Shown here: positions 7,578 to 17,113 of the stretch, piece after piece
Layout: each line of letters begins with the position of its first letter
How positions within the stretch are numbered: the first letter of the stretch is position 1
Assembly (NCBI GenBank): GCA_002951815.1
Contig: CP019454.1
Span: 1,054,001-1,118,000 of the forward strand
From: Sulfobacillus thermotolerans
GTDB taxonomy: Bacteria > Bacillota > Sulfobacillia > Sulfobacillales > Sulfobacillaceae
DNA: 64,000 nucleotides
Reading direction: 5' to 3'
Position numbers and translations under genes: made by a program
The notes under the pieces: generated by a model
What the model saw: only the letters and a program-made list of their open reading frames with translations
Told to the model about the DNA's origin: nothing
Databases searched by the model: none

Positions 7578-8507
7578 GTGAAAACGTTTGGGTCCGTATG
7601 TGACCTTATTGGACAGACTCCTTTGGTCCGGCTCGAAGGACTTTCGCAAACGTCGGGCGCTACGGTGTTGGGAAAATTCGAATCGTATAACCCAGGGGGC
7701 AGTGTGAAAGACCGCATTGCATTAGCGATGATAGAAGATGCCGAACAGCAAGGGCGACTGCATCCTGGAGGCCTGATCGTCGAGCCCACATCAGGCAATA
7801 CGGGAGTCGGGCTGGCCATGGTCGCGGCGCGGCGCGGTTACCGTTGTATTCTGGTCATGCCTGATTCTGCATCGGTGGAACGGCGCATGCTCTTTGAAGC
7901 GTTTGGAGCGAAGGTCGAGCTGACACCTGGGCGGCTTGGCATGACGGGGGCCATCAACCGCGCTAAAGCTTTGGAGGATGAAATGGGTGCGGTCAGTTTG
8001 CACCAGTTTGATAATCCGGCGAATCCCATGGTGCACTACCGCACGACCGGCCCCGAAATTTGGCGGGATACCGACGGAACAGTGACCGCATTGGTGGCGG
8101 GAATCGGTACGGGAGGGACCATTAGCGGCACGGCACGATATTTAAAAGAACGCAATCGTGAAATCAAGGTCATTGGCGTGGAACCAGCAGAATCGGCGGT
8201 GTTGAGTGGGGGACAGCCGGGCTCTCATAAAATCCAAGGAATTGGTGCTGGATTCGTCCCCGAAATCCTTGAGCGGTCCCTCATTGATGAGGTTATTCCC
8301 GTGCCGAGTGACGGGGCTTTTAAAGCTGCACGTGATCTTGCGCGGACCGAAGGGCTACTTGTGGGGATCTCGAGCGGGGCGGCATTGGTCGGCGCTGCGC
8401 AGTGGCTCCAACATCAGGATCGTCCGCAGGTCGTGGTGGTAATCCTTCCGGATTCGGGGGAACGGTATCTCAGTACGGCGTTATATCGGGTGGACGCCCA
8501 TGTTTAA
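7578..8507 (+). CDS. cysK: Cysteine synthase (O-acetylserine sulfhydrylase)
   Basis: The 309-residue PLP enzyme has NPGGSVKDR with the Schiff-base Lys (about residue 41), the TSGNTG loop that holds the substrate carboxylate, and GIGTGGTISGTARYL for the PLP phosphate. It makes cysteine from O-acetylserine and sulfide. The start is GTG 7578 with GAGGTGATG upstream. The gene overlaps the following Rrf2 regulator by 8 nt, suggesting that the regulator is co-expressed with the sulfur-assimilation enzyme. CysM or a cystathionine beta-synthase-like specificity cannot be excluded. Confidence 0.9.
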   Translation: MKTFGSVCDLIGQTPLVRLEGLSQTSGATVLGKFESYNPGGSVKDRIALAMIEDAEQQGRLHPGGLIVEPTSGNTGVGLAMVAARRGYRCILVMPDSASVERRMLFEAFGAKVELTPGRLGMTGAINRAKALEDEMGAVSLHQFDNPANPMVHYRTTGPEIWRDTDGTVTALVAGIGTGGTISGTARYLKERNREIKVIGVEPAESAVLSGGQPGSHKIQGIGAGFVPEILERSLIDEVIPVPSDGAFKAARDLARTEGLLVGISSGAALVGAAQWLQHQDRPQVVVVILPDSGERYLSTALYRVDAHV

Positions 8508-8961
8508 GCTATCCTCGGGCTTTAGGTCTGGATTGCGAATATTGGCGGTATTGGCTGAGCACGGGTCGGAGTCGCCCGTCCCAATCAGCCTTATGGTTCC
8601 TAAGCTCAATCTGTCCGACAAATACTTGGAGCAGCTTTTGATGAGTCTCAAACGGGCGGGTTTGGTTCGGTCAGTGCGGGGAGCCAGTGGGGGATTTGTT
8701 TTAGCCCGTGCTCCCGAAATGATTTCTCTTCTCGACATATTGACCGCACTACAGGGTCCCATAGAATTTTGTGATTGCGGCGTGCAGCAATGTCAGGACT
8801 GTCTTAGACCTGAAATTTGGGAGGCACTCGAGGTGTGCCTGGGCAGCTCCCTTGCGAGCATCTCGTTGGCGCACCTTATCGGCCAGGCGCCTTTTCAGAT
8901 TATGGCCCACTCAGTTGTGTTGCCTGATGCGCCCTTATGGCAGGACGGGGCAGGGATTTAA
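8500..8961 (+). CDS. Rrf2-family transcriptional regulator
   Basis: A 153-residue Rrf2 protein. The winged helix has the family pattern LNLSDKYLEQLLMSLKRAGLVRSVRGASGGF, quoted here only in parts for position (about residues 38-70). After it comes a cysteine cluster, CDCGVQQCQDC (about residues 90-100), a plausible Fe-S or thiol sensing site. The 8-nt overlap with cysK makes control of cysteine synthesis likely, by analogy with CymR. It is distinct from the second Rrf2 protein at 43617, which is the syntenic CymR counterpart. Confidence 0.85.
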   Translation: MFKLSSGFRSGLRILAVLAEHGSESPVPISLMVPKLNLSDKYLEQLLMSLKRAGLVRSVRGASGGFVLARAPEMISLLDILTALQGPIEFCDCGVQQCQDCLRPEIWEALEVCLGSSLASISLAHLIGQAPFQIMAHSVVLPDAPLWQDGAGI

Positions 8962-9872
8962 TGGCTCATGAGTTGCTTAATCTTCACCATCTGAAGATCT
9001 TTCAAACCGTCGCCAAACACCTCAGCTTTTCACGCGCGGGCGAAGAACTGATGATTAGCCAATCTGCGGTGTCGATGCATGTCAAAAGCTTGGAACGTAC
9101 CGTGGGCATGCCATTGTTCGAAAAAGTGGGTCACCGTATTCGGCTGACAGACGCTGGTCACGCGTTATGGGAGTACAGTCAGAAGATTTTTGCGCTAATG
9201 GATGAGACGTGGCAAGTGTTAGGCGCTATGCGTGGGGGAGAATTGGGTCAACTCCGTGTTTCAGCTGATACGACGGTTGGTGTTTATGTCGTCCCTGAAT
9301 ACCTAGGCCAATTTCGGCGGGCATTTCCCCATGTCGCTATTATGTTGGATGTTGCCAACCGGACGGCGGTCATGGACCGTATTGCCGCGCGCGAGAGCGA
9401 TTTGGCCGTGATGGGCCAAGTGCCTGATAACGGGGAAGATTGGGATGCGACCCCGTTTATGGAGAATGATTTGGTGGTTATTGCGCATCCTGACCATCCT
9501 TTAGCGGGTGATCGGGAGATTCGCGTCGAAGAATTGGCGCAAGAGGGATTTCTCGTGCGTGAGCCGGGATCTGGAACCCGGGCCACAATGGAGCGCTATT
9601 TTCAGACGGCGGGCATTCCGTACCGTGTGAATATGGAATTGGGAAATAATAGCACGATTAAACAAGGCGTGGCTAACGGCTTAGGGATTGCGGTTATTTC
9701 GCGGCAGGTTGTCCAGTTGGAACTAGAAGCGAAACGGTTGGTGATTTTGCCAGTGCAAGGCTTCCCCTTAAAACGCTACTGGTATGTTGTCCATCTACGC
9801 GGTCATTATCTCCCGCCCCCCGCCCAAGCATTTAAAGCGATGTTGCTGGCTTCCACGCGTGTTAAGGCTTAA
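8961..9872 (+). CDS. LysR-family transcriptional regulator (CbbR or CysB-like)
   Basis: A 303-residue LysR protein. The N-terminal helix-turn-helix (residues 7-65) contains FSRAGEELMISQSAVSMHVK, and the periplasmic-binding-like effector domain follows. ATG 8961 overlaps the preceding stop as TAATG. Two roles are plausible: control of cysteine genes, because it sits in the cysK operon, or control of RuBisCO (CbbR), because cbbLS lies next door and its promoter region holds a LysR-like inverted repeat. It is convergent to cbbLS, whereas cbbR is usually divergent, so the choice stays open. Confidence 0.85.
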   Translation: MAHELLNLHHLKIFQTVAKHLSFSRAGEELMISQSAVSMHVKSLERTVGMPLFEKVGHRIRLTDAGHALWEYSQKIFALMDETWQVLGAMRGGELGQLRVSADTTVGVYVVPEYLGQFRRAFPHVAIMLDVANRTAVMDRIAARESDLAVMGQVPDNGEDWDATPFMENDLVVIAHPDHPLAGDREIRVEELAQEGFLVREPGSGTRATMERYFQTAGIPYRVNMELGNNSTIKQGVANGLGIAVISRQVVQLELEAKRLVILPVQGFPLKRYWYVVHLRGHYLPPPAQAFKAMLLASTRVKA

Positions 9873-9882
9873 AGCACAAAAG

Positions 9883-9913
9883 AAAAAAGAGCGGCGGGAG
9901 GCCGCTCTTTTTT
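9883..9913. terminator. Bidirectional terminator between lysR and cbbS
   Basis: A perfect 13-bp stem, AAAAAAGAGCGGC (9883-9895) and its complement (9901-9913), closes a GGGAG loop. The stem has an A-run on one side and a T-run on the other, so it can end transcription of the LysR gene on the plus strand and of cbbS on the minus strand. Confidence 0.88.
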
Positions 9914-9924
9914 CTAAGCGTTTA

Positions 9925-10353
9925 TTAGTCGGTGAACCGTTCGCCTGAGGGCTTGTCAGTGGCGTAACTGTGTAACGTGTACCGCATACGCCGGTCTTGT
10001 GCTTCTTGACGGATGAGTCCAAAACCGGGGTCATTAGCGGGCCGGTTGACAATGAAGGACATGGCAATCGTCTGCTTCCCACGCCGTTGGTCATAGGCAT
10101 TGAGCCGAATATAGTGATTCGGATAGGCCTTGCGGCATTCGTTGACTTCATACAAAATGGCCGCCGGGTCTTTCAAATCGAACATGGGGAGACCCCACAT
10201 GCTCCAGTACGTATTGCGCGGGTGTGGATCGTCAGTGAATTCAAGGCTCAATGGCCAGTTGTGATCCAGTGCGTAGTTAATTTGATTTTTAATCTCGTCA
10301 TCTGAAAACGGCGGCAGGAACGAAAAGGTTCCTTGCGTCAAATAGAATGCCAT
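9925..10353 (-). CDS. cbbS: RuBisCO small subunit, red-type form I
   Basis: The 142-residue subunit begins [18 protein letters not shown] and ends with the extension [18 protein letters not shown]. That C-terminal beta-hairpin extension is a mark of red-type (form IC/ID) small subunits. It lies 31 nt downstream of cbbL on the minus strand, with a TTTGAGGAGG-like site before the start. The subunit caps the L8S8 hexadecamer. Red-type operons commonly continue with the activase gene cbbX, but here a terminator and the LysR gene follow. Confidence 0.93.
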   Translation of the reverse strand: MAFYLTQGTFSFLPPFSDDEIKNQINYALDHNWPLSLEFTDDPHPRNTYWSMWGLPMFDLKDPAAILYEVNECRKAYPNHYIRLNAYDQRRGKQTIAMSFIVNRPANDPGFGLIRQEAQDRRMRYTLHSYATDKPSGERFTD

Positions 10354-10384
10354 TCAAAATCCTCCTTTGCTGGTTGCAGCGTGA

Positions 10385-11839
<1,455 letters not shown>

Positions 11840-11885
11840 TTAAATTACACATAACATCTTAATTTCCGACAATTTAATACTTTTG

Positions 11886-11914
11886 AAGCATAAACAATTT
11901 ATGCTTTAAGCATA
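11886..11914. promoter_or_regulatory. Triple half-site inverted repeat upstream of cbbL (candidate CbbR operator)
   Basis: AAGCATAAA (11886-11894) and TTTATGCTT (11898-11906) form a perfect 9-bp inverted repeat around CAA. A third half-site, AAGCATA (11908-11914), pairs with the second around a single T. It sits 59 bp before the cbbL start codon in an AT-rich gap. Such nested inverted repeats are typical of LysR-type regulator sites. Confidence 0.5.
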
Positions 11915-11971
11915 CATGAGGACTTATTATTTGTGAAATATGGATAAGTTTAAAAAAACATAAAGAAAAGT

Positions 11972-12643
11972 TTATGGTTGAGATAGAGTTTCGGACGATG
12001 TAGGCGGATGCGGTGTTTCGCTTAACAAATGACGAATCAGTCGCATTTGGCTGGTTAATTGAGATTCTTGAAGGGTGGGTTGCCCAGGCATTTTCAGAAC
12101 AATAGGATTCAATAGGGCTTCGAGATTTTCGATGGCCTGCACGACAGAATCGGGTAAAAAGAGTTCATTGGCAAGAAAAAAGTCGACTGCGTGTTGATAG
12201 TGGCGTTTGCATTGACGATGCAGACAGTCAATATACAGCGCATTTAATTCATGGATAATGGCTTGTTCTCCAGAGAGGGAGTGTTCACGGTCTAAGATTT
12301 TGGCAATTTCCTTTTTTGAGGCCCCTACGGTCCGTAACGTTTCTTCAATATATCCTTGAGGGGTTAAAGAAGCAAAAGGGACCGCATTACGGACGACGGT
12401 TAGGCTGGTGCGGTACGCACGATAGAACTTCTTGTAAAGAGTTGCATAGATTTTGTGCTGTTGAGCCTTTAGTTGCGACGACGCATATTCGCCTTCGCGC
12501 AAGAGTTGGTCGAGACGTTGCTCGTAACGGCGTAAGAGGGCGGTGTGATGGGTTCGCACAGTCCAAAATGCCACCGCATAGGCGCCAGCCAGGGATATCA
12601 CTAACGTAAACACGGTTGTGATCCGTAACGTTTCTAAAGACAT
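11972..12643 (-). CDS. Membrane-anchored coiled-coil protein of unknown function
   Basis: I do not recognise this 223-residue protein. It has one N-terminal membrane helix (residues 9-28), then a long helical, charged region likely to form a coiled coil (about 38-75), further helices containing LSGEQAIIHELNALYIDCLHR, and a Pro/Ser/Thr-rich tail. CAGGAG lies before the ATG. It is transcribed in the same direction as cbbLS and ends 144 bp upstream of cbbL, so it may share no promoter with it. The topology predicts a cytoplasmic body tethered to the membrane. Confidence 0.5.
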   Translation of the reverse strand: MSLETLRITTVFTLVISLAGAYAVAFWTVRTHHTALLRRYEQRLDQLLREGEYASSQLKAQQHKIYATLYKKFYRAYRTSLTVVRNAVPFASLTPQGYIEETLRTVGASKKEIAKILDREHSLSGEQAIIHELNALYIDCLHRQCKRHYQHAVDFFLANELFLPDSVVQAIENLEALLNPIVLKMPGQPTLQESQLTSQMRLIRHLLSETPHPPTSSETLSQP

Positions 12644-12782
12644 CGCGAACTCCTGTTTTTATTTAGTGTATCACGATCGAAGAACAAGCCCGCAACTTGT
12701 ACGGAGATTATAAGGACGATTTAGCCAAAAATAACCGGTATAAAATCATGCCGTCAGCCTCATCCTTCAACCGAGGTGTCCT

Positions 12783-13385
12783 ATGGCAGTTACATTAGAG
12801 ATTGAAGTGGATGGATTTGAAGAATACCCTATCCGACTCGATTCTGAGCAGTTAGAGGTTCACGGCCGTCATATTAATAGCGTCATTGACATTAGCCATA
12901 TTACTATGGAACGAGGTACCGAGCTAGGCGTATATGTCAAGCGGCTAAACGAGACGATTGCTCAGTCGAAGTTCCATATGCGCTATGGACTGCTTGTGCA
13001 TAACGTTTCGCCACCTGTTTTGAGGGCTGATCTATCATTAATCCATTTTAGGGAATGCAATTTTGAGGCGACAGACTTTTCGGGTTCCATTATTTCCGGT
13101 CCTCTATCTGTTGAACGCTGCATTATTGACGGCCAGTTGCCCCCTCTTTCTATCGGAGGCAATGAACTTTTTCGTTATCCTCCTGGCAAAGCGGCGCGCG
13201 AATTGGGAATTACAGACGTGAAAGATGTTTTGGTGTTAAGATGGGGGCTTACACAAGATGCGCGTCATGTAGGTCAGGCTTTTTTGTGGTTAGAACGTCG
13301 TTATCCGAAAACAGAAGAAGTGCTTGCCAGAGTCTTGCGCGGACTGCCGTCTCGTCGGCCTCGCTATGTGCATTGGACGCCTTAG
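12783..13385 (+). CDS. Hypothetical protein with a short pentapeptide-like stretch
   Basis: The family of this 200-residue protein is not recognised. There is no signal peptide or membrane helix. Residues around 80-115 (LRADLSLIHFRECNFEATDF and what follows) show a weak A(D/N)LxF-like five-residue periodicity, as in pentapeptide-repeat beta-helices, but too few turns to be sure. The C-terminus is helical and basic. GAGGTG lies about 8 nt before ATG 12783. It is divergent from the coiled-coil gene at 12643 and has 144 nt of non-coding DNA on its other side. Confidence 0.5.
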   Translation: MAVTLEIEVDGFEEYPIRLDSEQLEVHGRHINSVIDISHITMERGTELGVYVKRLNETIAQSKFHMRYGLLVHNVSPPVLRADLSLIHFRECNFEATDFSGSIISGPLSVERCIIDGQLPPLSIGGNELFRYPPGKAARELGITDVKDVLVLRWGLTQDARHVGQAFLWLERRYPKTEEVLARVLRGLPSRRPRYVHWTP

Positions 13386-13529
13386 ACAAATATTCCTCAC
13401 TCTATTAGATGCAGCATATCGAAAAATCTGCCGATGTTTTGACGTGGGTAATGCCGCCTTAACATGGGCTTGCTGGCTTATGATACGCTTTTAGAGAAAA
13501 GCTGTACTAATAAGGTTAGGGGAGATGTT

Positions 13530-14087
13530 ATGCAAGCGGCACTGATTATCATTGATGCGCAACAAGAATACTTTGCACCACACGGACAATGGGTGGTTAA
13601 AGGCGGAGCGGAGTCATTAGTCCAGATTCAGCGCCTGTTATCGGTTTGGCGAGAAAACCAAGGCGTAGTTGTCCACGTTGTTCATGAAGCCCTTGACCCT
13701 GGCTCTCCTGTATTTCGTTTGGGTTCCCCTGGGGTGCTAATGCATCCTGATATAAAGGTCATGCCAAACGAACGCCTTGTAACAAAGCACTTTCCCGGTG
13801 CATTCACGCAAACGCCCTTAGACGCCTATCTTCGCTATGCTGGAGTTGACACCGTGGTCATCACAGGATATCAAACTCACCATTGCTGTGATGCGACTAC
13901 GCGTCAAGCGCGTGAGCGTGGTTTTCAGGTAATATTTGTTGGAGATGCCACAGGGACTAGGGATTTAGAATTGCGTGGGGAAACCGTACGAGCGGAGGAT
14001 GTTCAACGTGTGACGCTTGCTGCAATGACAGGTTTTGCTGAGGTGCTTAATGCCGAGGAAACTATAGCAAGATTAAATAACGAGTAA
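13530..14087 (+). CDS. Isochorismatase-family cysteine hydrolase
   Basis: A 185-residue alpha/beta hydrolase of the nicotinamidase/isochorismatase family. The catalytic triad is visible: Asp in LIIIDAQQEY (about residue 9), Lys in VTKHFPGAF, and Cys in YQTHHCCDAT within the GYQTHHC nucleophile loop preceded by the conserved cis-peptide region. ATG 13530 has AGGGGAG upstream; a longer reading from 13464 has no such site. The substrate is unknown; the family hydrolyses nicotinamide, isochorismate, N-carbamoyl compounds and ureidoacrylate. It stands alone between a hypothetical gene and a tRNA. Confidence 0.8.
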   Translation: MQAALIIIDAQQEYFAPHGQWVVKGGAESLVQIQRLLSVWRENQGVVVHVVHEALDPGSPVFRLGSPGVLMHPDIKVMPNERLVTKHFPGAFTQTPLDAYLRYAGVDTVVITGYQTHHCCDATTRQARERGFQVIFVGDATGTRDLELRGETVRAEDVQRVTLAAMTGFAEVLNAEETIARLNNE

Positions 14088-14173
14088 AGAGTGGGATTTG
14101 ACATGCGAGAGAGGACTCGTTTATTGGGTAACTGAAGAACATCATAACATGAAATTGCACAAGACATTATAAA

Positions 14174-14250
14174 TGGTCGGAGAGACAGGATTTGAACCTG
14201 CGACCTCCTGCTCCCGAAGCAGGCGCGCTACCAAGCTGCGCTACTCCCCG
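14174..14250 (-). tRNA. tRNA-Pro (anticodon CGG)
   Basis: The minus strand folds into a 77-nt cloverleaf: acceptor CGGGGAG with CTCTCCG, a D arm with GCGC stems, the anticodon stem-loop CCTGC-TTCGGGA-GCAGG, the T arm GCAGG-TTCAAAT-CCTGT, and an encoded CCA end. The anticodon (14214-14216) is CGG, which reads the Pro codon CCG. A good sigma-A promoter precedes it. Confidence 0.95.
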
Positions 14251-14263
14251 ACGCCCGAACGAC

Positions 14264-14293
14264 ATTGTACCGTCTGTTCTTGGTTTTTGTCAA
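14264..14293 (-). promoter_or_regulatory. Sigma-A promoter of tRNA-Pro
   Basis: Read on the minus strand, TTGACA (14293-14288) and TACAAT (14269-14264) are separated by 18 nt. The -10 box ends 13 nt before the first tRNA base. Confidence 0.8.
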
Positions 14294-14403
14294 GATGTGC
14301 TGCATTGGCGTAACGTCCTCTATGTCACGCTGTTATTAAAAACTGCCTGTCAGGTCGACCTTGTCGGTGCGGTTTTTCTGGTTTTCCCTGGGGCACTTGC
14401 CGC

Positions 14404-14456
14404 CATTTATTTTAATGCGTCAATAAATGGTCAAATTCTACAGAGACGGCTACAAT
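14404..14456 (+). promoter_or_regulatory. Putative rmlA promoter with an upstream inverted repeat
   Basis: TGGTCA (14428-14433) and TACAAT (14451-14456) are 17 nt apart and end 34 nt before the rmlA start. A perfect 8-bp inverted repeat, CATTTATT (14404-14411) with AATAAATG (14422-14429), abuts the -35 box and could be an operator. Confidence 0.45.
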
Positions 14457-14490
14457 ATTTTTGTCAAAGACATTTAAAGGGAGTCGATTG

Positions 14491-15558
14491 ATGAAGCTCA
14501 AAGGGTTGCTCCTCGCAGGAGGAACGGGAAGTCGACTACGTCCATTAACCTATACCGGGGCCAAGCAACTGATTCCTGTGGCCAATCGGCCCATTTTATT
14601 CTATGCCGTCGATGCTATGGTTCAAGCGGGTATTGAGGATATTGGTGTGATTACAGGAGAGACCGGCGAAGAAATTCGCGCTAAACTCGGTACGGGAGAG
14701 GCTTTCGGATGCCATTTTACCTATATTCCTCAAGCTGCGCCATTGGGGTTGGCTCATGCCGTGAAAACGGCGAGGAGTTACTTGGGTCAAGATCCATTCT
14801 TAATGTTTTTAGGAGATAATTTACTGCGCAGTGGTCTAAAAGATCTTGTGGACCGTTTCAAGACGGGACAATATGCGGCTTCCATCTTGCTGACGGAGGT
14901 TGAAGATCCCCGGCAGTTTGGGGTGGCGGTTGTGGATCAAGGACGTGTCGTCCAGCTGGTGGAAAAACCGGCTGAGCCACCGTCTCATTGGGCGTTAGTC
15001 GGGGCCTACTGTTTTAGTCCGGACATTCATGAAATCGTCGAGATGCTAAAGCCATCAAAACGCGGTGAATATGAAATCACTGATGCGATTCAAACATTGA
15101 TTGATCAGCACAAAGTGGTAGATGCGACATTTGTACAGGGATGGTGGAAGGATACTGGACGCCCACAAGATGTCATCGAGGCAAATCGCTTAATGTTAGA
15201 AGATATTCCCACACATATTCTTGGGCACATTGATGCGTCTAGTGAAATTGTCGGGCGCGTGCAATTAGGTCGCGAGTCACAAATTCAGCATAGCACGATT
15301 CGTGGACCCGTGGTGATTGGGGACAATGTGATTATCCGTGATAGTTACATAGGGCCATACACCGCGATTGGTGATGGCGTCACAATTGAAGAGACGGAAT
15401 TAGAAAACACGGTGATTTTGCCCGAGAGCCATATTAGTCATGTGCCGGAGCGCATCGATCAGTCTCTAATTGGTCGTGCGGCGGTGGTTCAAGGACGCTC
15501 CCAGCGCCCGCGTGCGGTACGGTTGGTGTTGGGGGACCAAAGTCGGGTCGATTTATAA
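14491..15558 (+). CDS. rmlA: Glucose-1-phosphate thymidylyltransferase, long form
   Basis: The 355-residue nucleotidyltransferase has LLAGGTGSRLRPLTYTGAKQ at its N-terminus with the catalytic Arg and Lys, and FLGDN for metal and nucleotide binding. Residues after about 240 form a left-handed beta-helix repeat region (IRGPVVIGDNVIIRDSYIG), which defines the long type known from actinobacterial and Streptomyces sugar clusters. It makes dTDP-glucose. ATG 14491 is preceded by AAAGGGAG. The next two genes continue the dTDP-sugar pathway. Confidence 0.88.
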   Translation: MKLKGLLLAGGTGSRLRPLTYTGAKQLIPVANRPILFYAVDAMVQAGIEDIGVITGETGEEIRAKLGTGEAFGCHFTYIPQAAPLGLAHAVKTARSYLGQDPFLMFLGDNLLRSGLKDLVDRFKTGQYAASILLTEVEDPRQFGVAVVDQGRVVQLVEKPAEPPSHWALVGAYCFSPDIHEIVEMLKPSKRGEYEITDAIQTLIDQHKVVDATFVQGWWKDTGRPQDVIEANRLMLEDIPTHILGHIDASSEIVGRVQLGRESQIQHSTIRGPVVIGDNVIIRDSYIGPYTAIGDGVTIEETELENTVILPESHISHVPERIDQSLIGRAAVVQGRSQRPRAVRLVLGDQSRVDL

Positions 15559-15587
15559 AATAGCGGAACGTTTAGGAGGTTTTTCAC

Positions 15588-16058
15588 GTGAGCAATTTTG
15601 GAGAAATTGATGGGGTCAAGGTAAAAAAACTCATTCGCCATCCCGATGACCGTGGCTTTTTCCAAGAGATTTTGCGTGATGATGACGATCTTTTACGCAG
15701 ATTTGGGCAGGCATCCTTGTCGATGAGTTATCCTGGCGTCATTAAAGCCTTTCATTATCATGAACGGCAAGACGATCTGTGGTTTTTTCCCGTGGGCTCA
15801 GCCCAAGTGGTGCTTTATGACCAACGGCCTGAGTCGCCAACGTACAAAATTACCCAGGTTCTTTATCCCAGTGAAATGAATCCGATTCTTATTGTCATTC
15901 CTGTAGGTGTGGTTCATGGATATCGTGTGTTAGGCAATACGCCGGCGATGATTGTGTACTTTACAACCGAATCCTATAGGCCCCAGGACCCTGATGAAAA
16001 ACGGTTACCGTGGAATGATCCGACGATTGACTTTGATTGGCGCACGCAGAATCGGTAA
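15588..16058 (+). CDS. rmlC: dTDP-4-dehydrorhamnose 3,5-epimerase-like protein
   Basis: A 156-residue cupin of the RmlC family. It carries DDRGFFQEI at the N-terminus and AFHYHERQDDLWF, with the catalytic His (about residue 60) that acts as base. PVGVVHGY is the second conserved segment. It is a little shorter than the 180-residue RmlC norm, so it may be an isomerase or one-site epimerase variant. The start is GTG 15588 with TTTAGGAGG upstream, 29 nt after rmlA. Neighbours rmlA and rmlB support a dTDP-deoxysugar route. Confidence 0.8.
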   Translation: MSNFGEIDGVKVKKLIRHPDDRGFFQEILRDDDDLLRRFGQASLSMSYPGVIKAFHYHERQDDLWFFPVGSAQVVLYDQRPESPTYKITQVLYPSEMNPILIVIPVGVVHGYRVLGNTPAMIVYFTTESYRPQDPDEKRLPWNDPTIDFDWRTQNR

Positions 16059-16072
16059 GGGAGAGACAAAAA

Positions 16073-17113
16073 GTGAGGATTATGGTAACGGGCGGCTTGG
16101 GGTTTATTGGCTCACAGATGGTGCGTTGGCTGTTGGACAATGAGCCGGATGTCGACATTATCAATGTGGATGCGTTGACCTATGCAGGGAACCCGGCCAA
16201 CGTTGCGGATTATGCTGACAATTCGCGCTATCAATGGATTCACGCGTCCATTGCAGACCGGGCGCAAATGGAGCCGTGCTTTGCAGACAAACCAATCGAT
16301 GCAGTTATCAATTTTGCTGCGGAATCGCATGTTGACCGCAGCATTCAGTCAGGGGTTCCGTTTGTCGCGACGAATGTCCTAGGCACACAAATTCTTCTGG
16401 AATTAGCCCGCACTTATCATGTGCCCCGGTTTTTACACGTGTCAACCGACGAAGTCTATGGCAGTCTTGGACCTAATGGCCTGTTTCGGGAGACCTCGCC
16501 GCTTCAGCCGAACAGTCCTTATGCGGCGAGTAAAGCGGCGGCCGACTTATTGGTGTTAGCTGCGGCGCGCACGTATCAACAAGACGTGGTGATTACCCGC
16601 TGCTCCAACAATTACGGGCCTTATCAATTTCCAGAAAAGCTCATTCCCCTCTTTGTCACCAATGGTATCGAGGGTCAGCCATGGCCGCTCTATGGCGACG
16701 GCCGTAATGTGCGTGATTGGCTGCATGTTGAGGACCATGTGCGGGCAATTTGGGCGGTGTTGAACTCAGGCAAGAGCGGCCAAATTTATAACATTGGGGG
16801 ACATACAGAAAAGTCCAACTGGGAGATCGCAGAAGACTTGCGTGCTATTCTGGGACTTCCTGCTTCCGTCATCGTGCCAGTGCCTGACCGTTTAGGACAT
16901 GACCGTCGCTATGCCATGGATGCCCAGAAAATCACGAAAGAATTGGGGTGGGAGCCTCGTATCGCTTGGGAAGACGGTATTGCAAGTACGGTCGCATGGT
17001 ATCAACAGCATGAAGATTGGTGGCGTCCACTCAAGACGGGCGCATACCGGGAGTATTATCGTCAGCAGTACGGAGAGAGCGGGACCACACGGGCCCCGTC
17101 AGCATCTCGATGA
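16073..17113 (+). CDS. rmlB: dTDP-glucose 4,6-dehydratase
   Basis: The 346-residue extended short-chain dehydrogenase has the NAD-binding VTGGLGFIGSQMVRW, NFAAESHVDRS, the substrate loop STDEVYGSLG and the YAASKAAAD active-site motif. RmlB converts dTDP-glucose to the 4-keto-6-deoxy sugar. GTG 16073 is chosen for the AAGGGAG about 9 nt upstream; longer readings overlap rmlC. The stop overlaps the murT start as ATGA. rmlD, the last step to dTDP-rhamnose, is not in the window. Confidence 0.9.
   Translation: MRIMVTGGLGFIGSQMVRWLLDNEPDVDIINVDALTYAGNPANVADYADNSRYQWIHASIADRAQMEPCFADKPIDAVINFAAESHVDRSIQSGVPFVATNVLGTQILLELARTYHVPRFLHVSTDEVYGSLGPNGLFRETSPLQPNSPYAASKAAADLLVLAAARTYQQDVVITRCSNNYGPYQFPEKLIPLFVTNGIEGQPWPLYGDGRNVRDWLHVEDHVRAIWAVLNSGKSGQIYNIGGHTEKSNWEIAEDLRAILGLPASVIVPVPDRLGHDRRYAMDAQKITKELGWEPRIAWEDGIASTVAWYQQHEDWWRPLKTGAYREYYRQQYGESGTTRAPSASR

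Noticed and set aside
14192-14491. A 99-residue plus-strand reading frame over the tRNA and the rmlA leader
   Set aside because: It runs antisense through tRNA-Pro and its promoter; the protein has no recognisable pattern and no ribosome-binding site.
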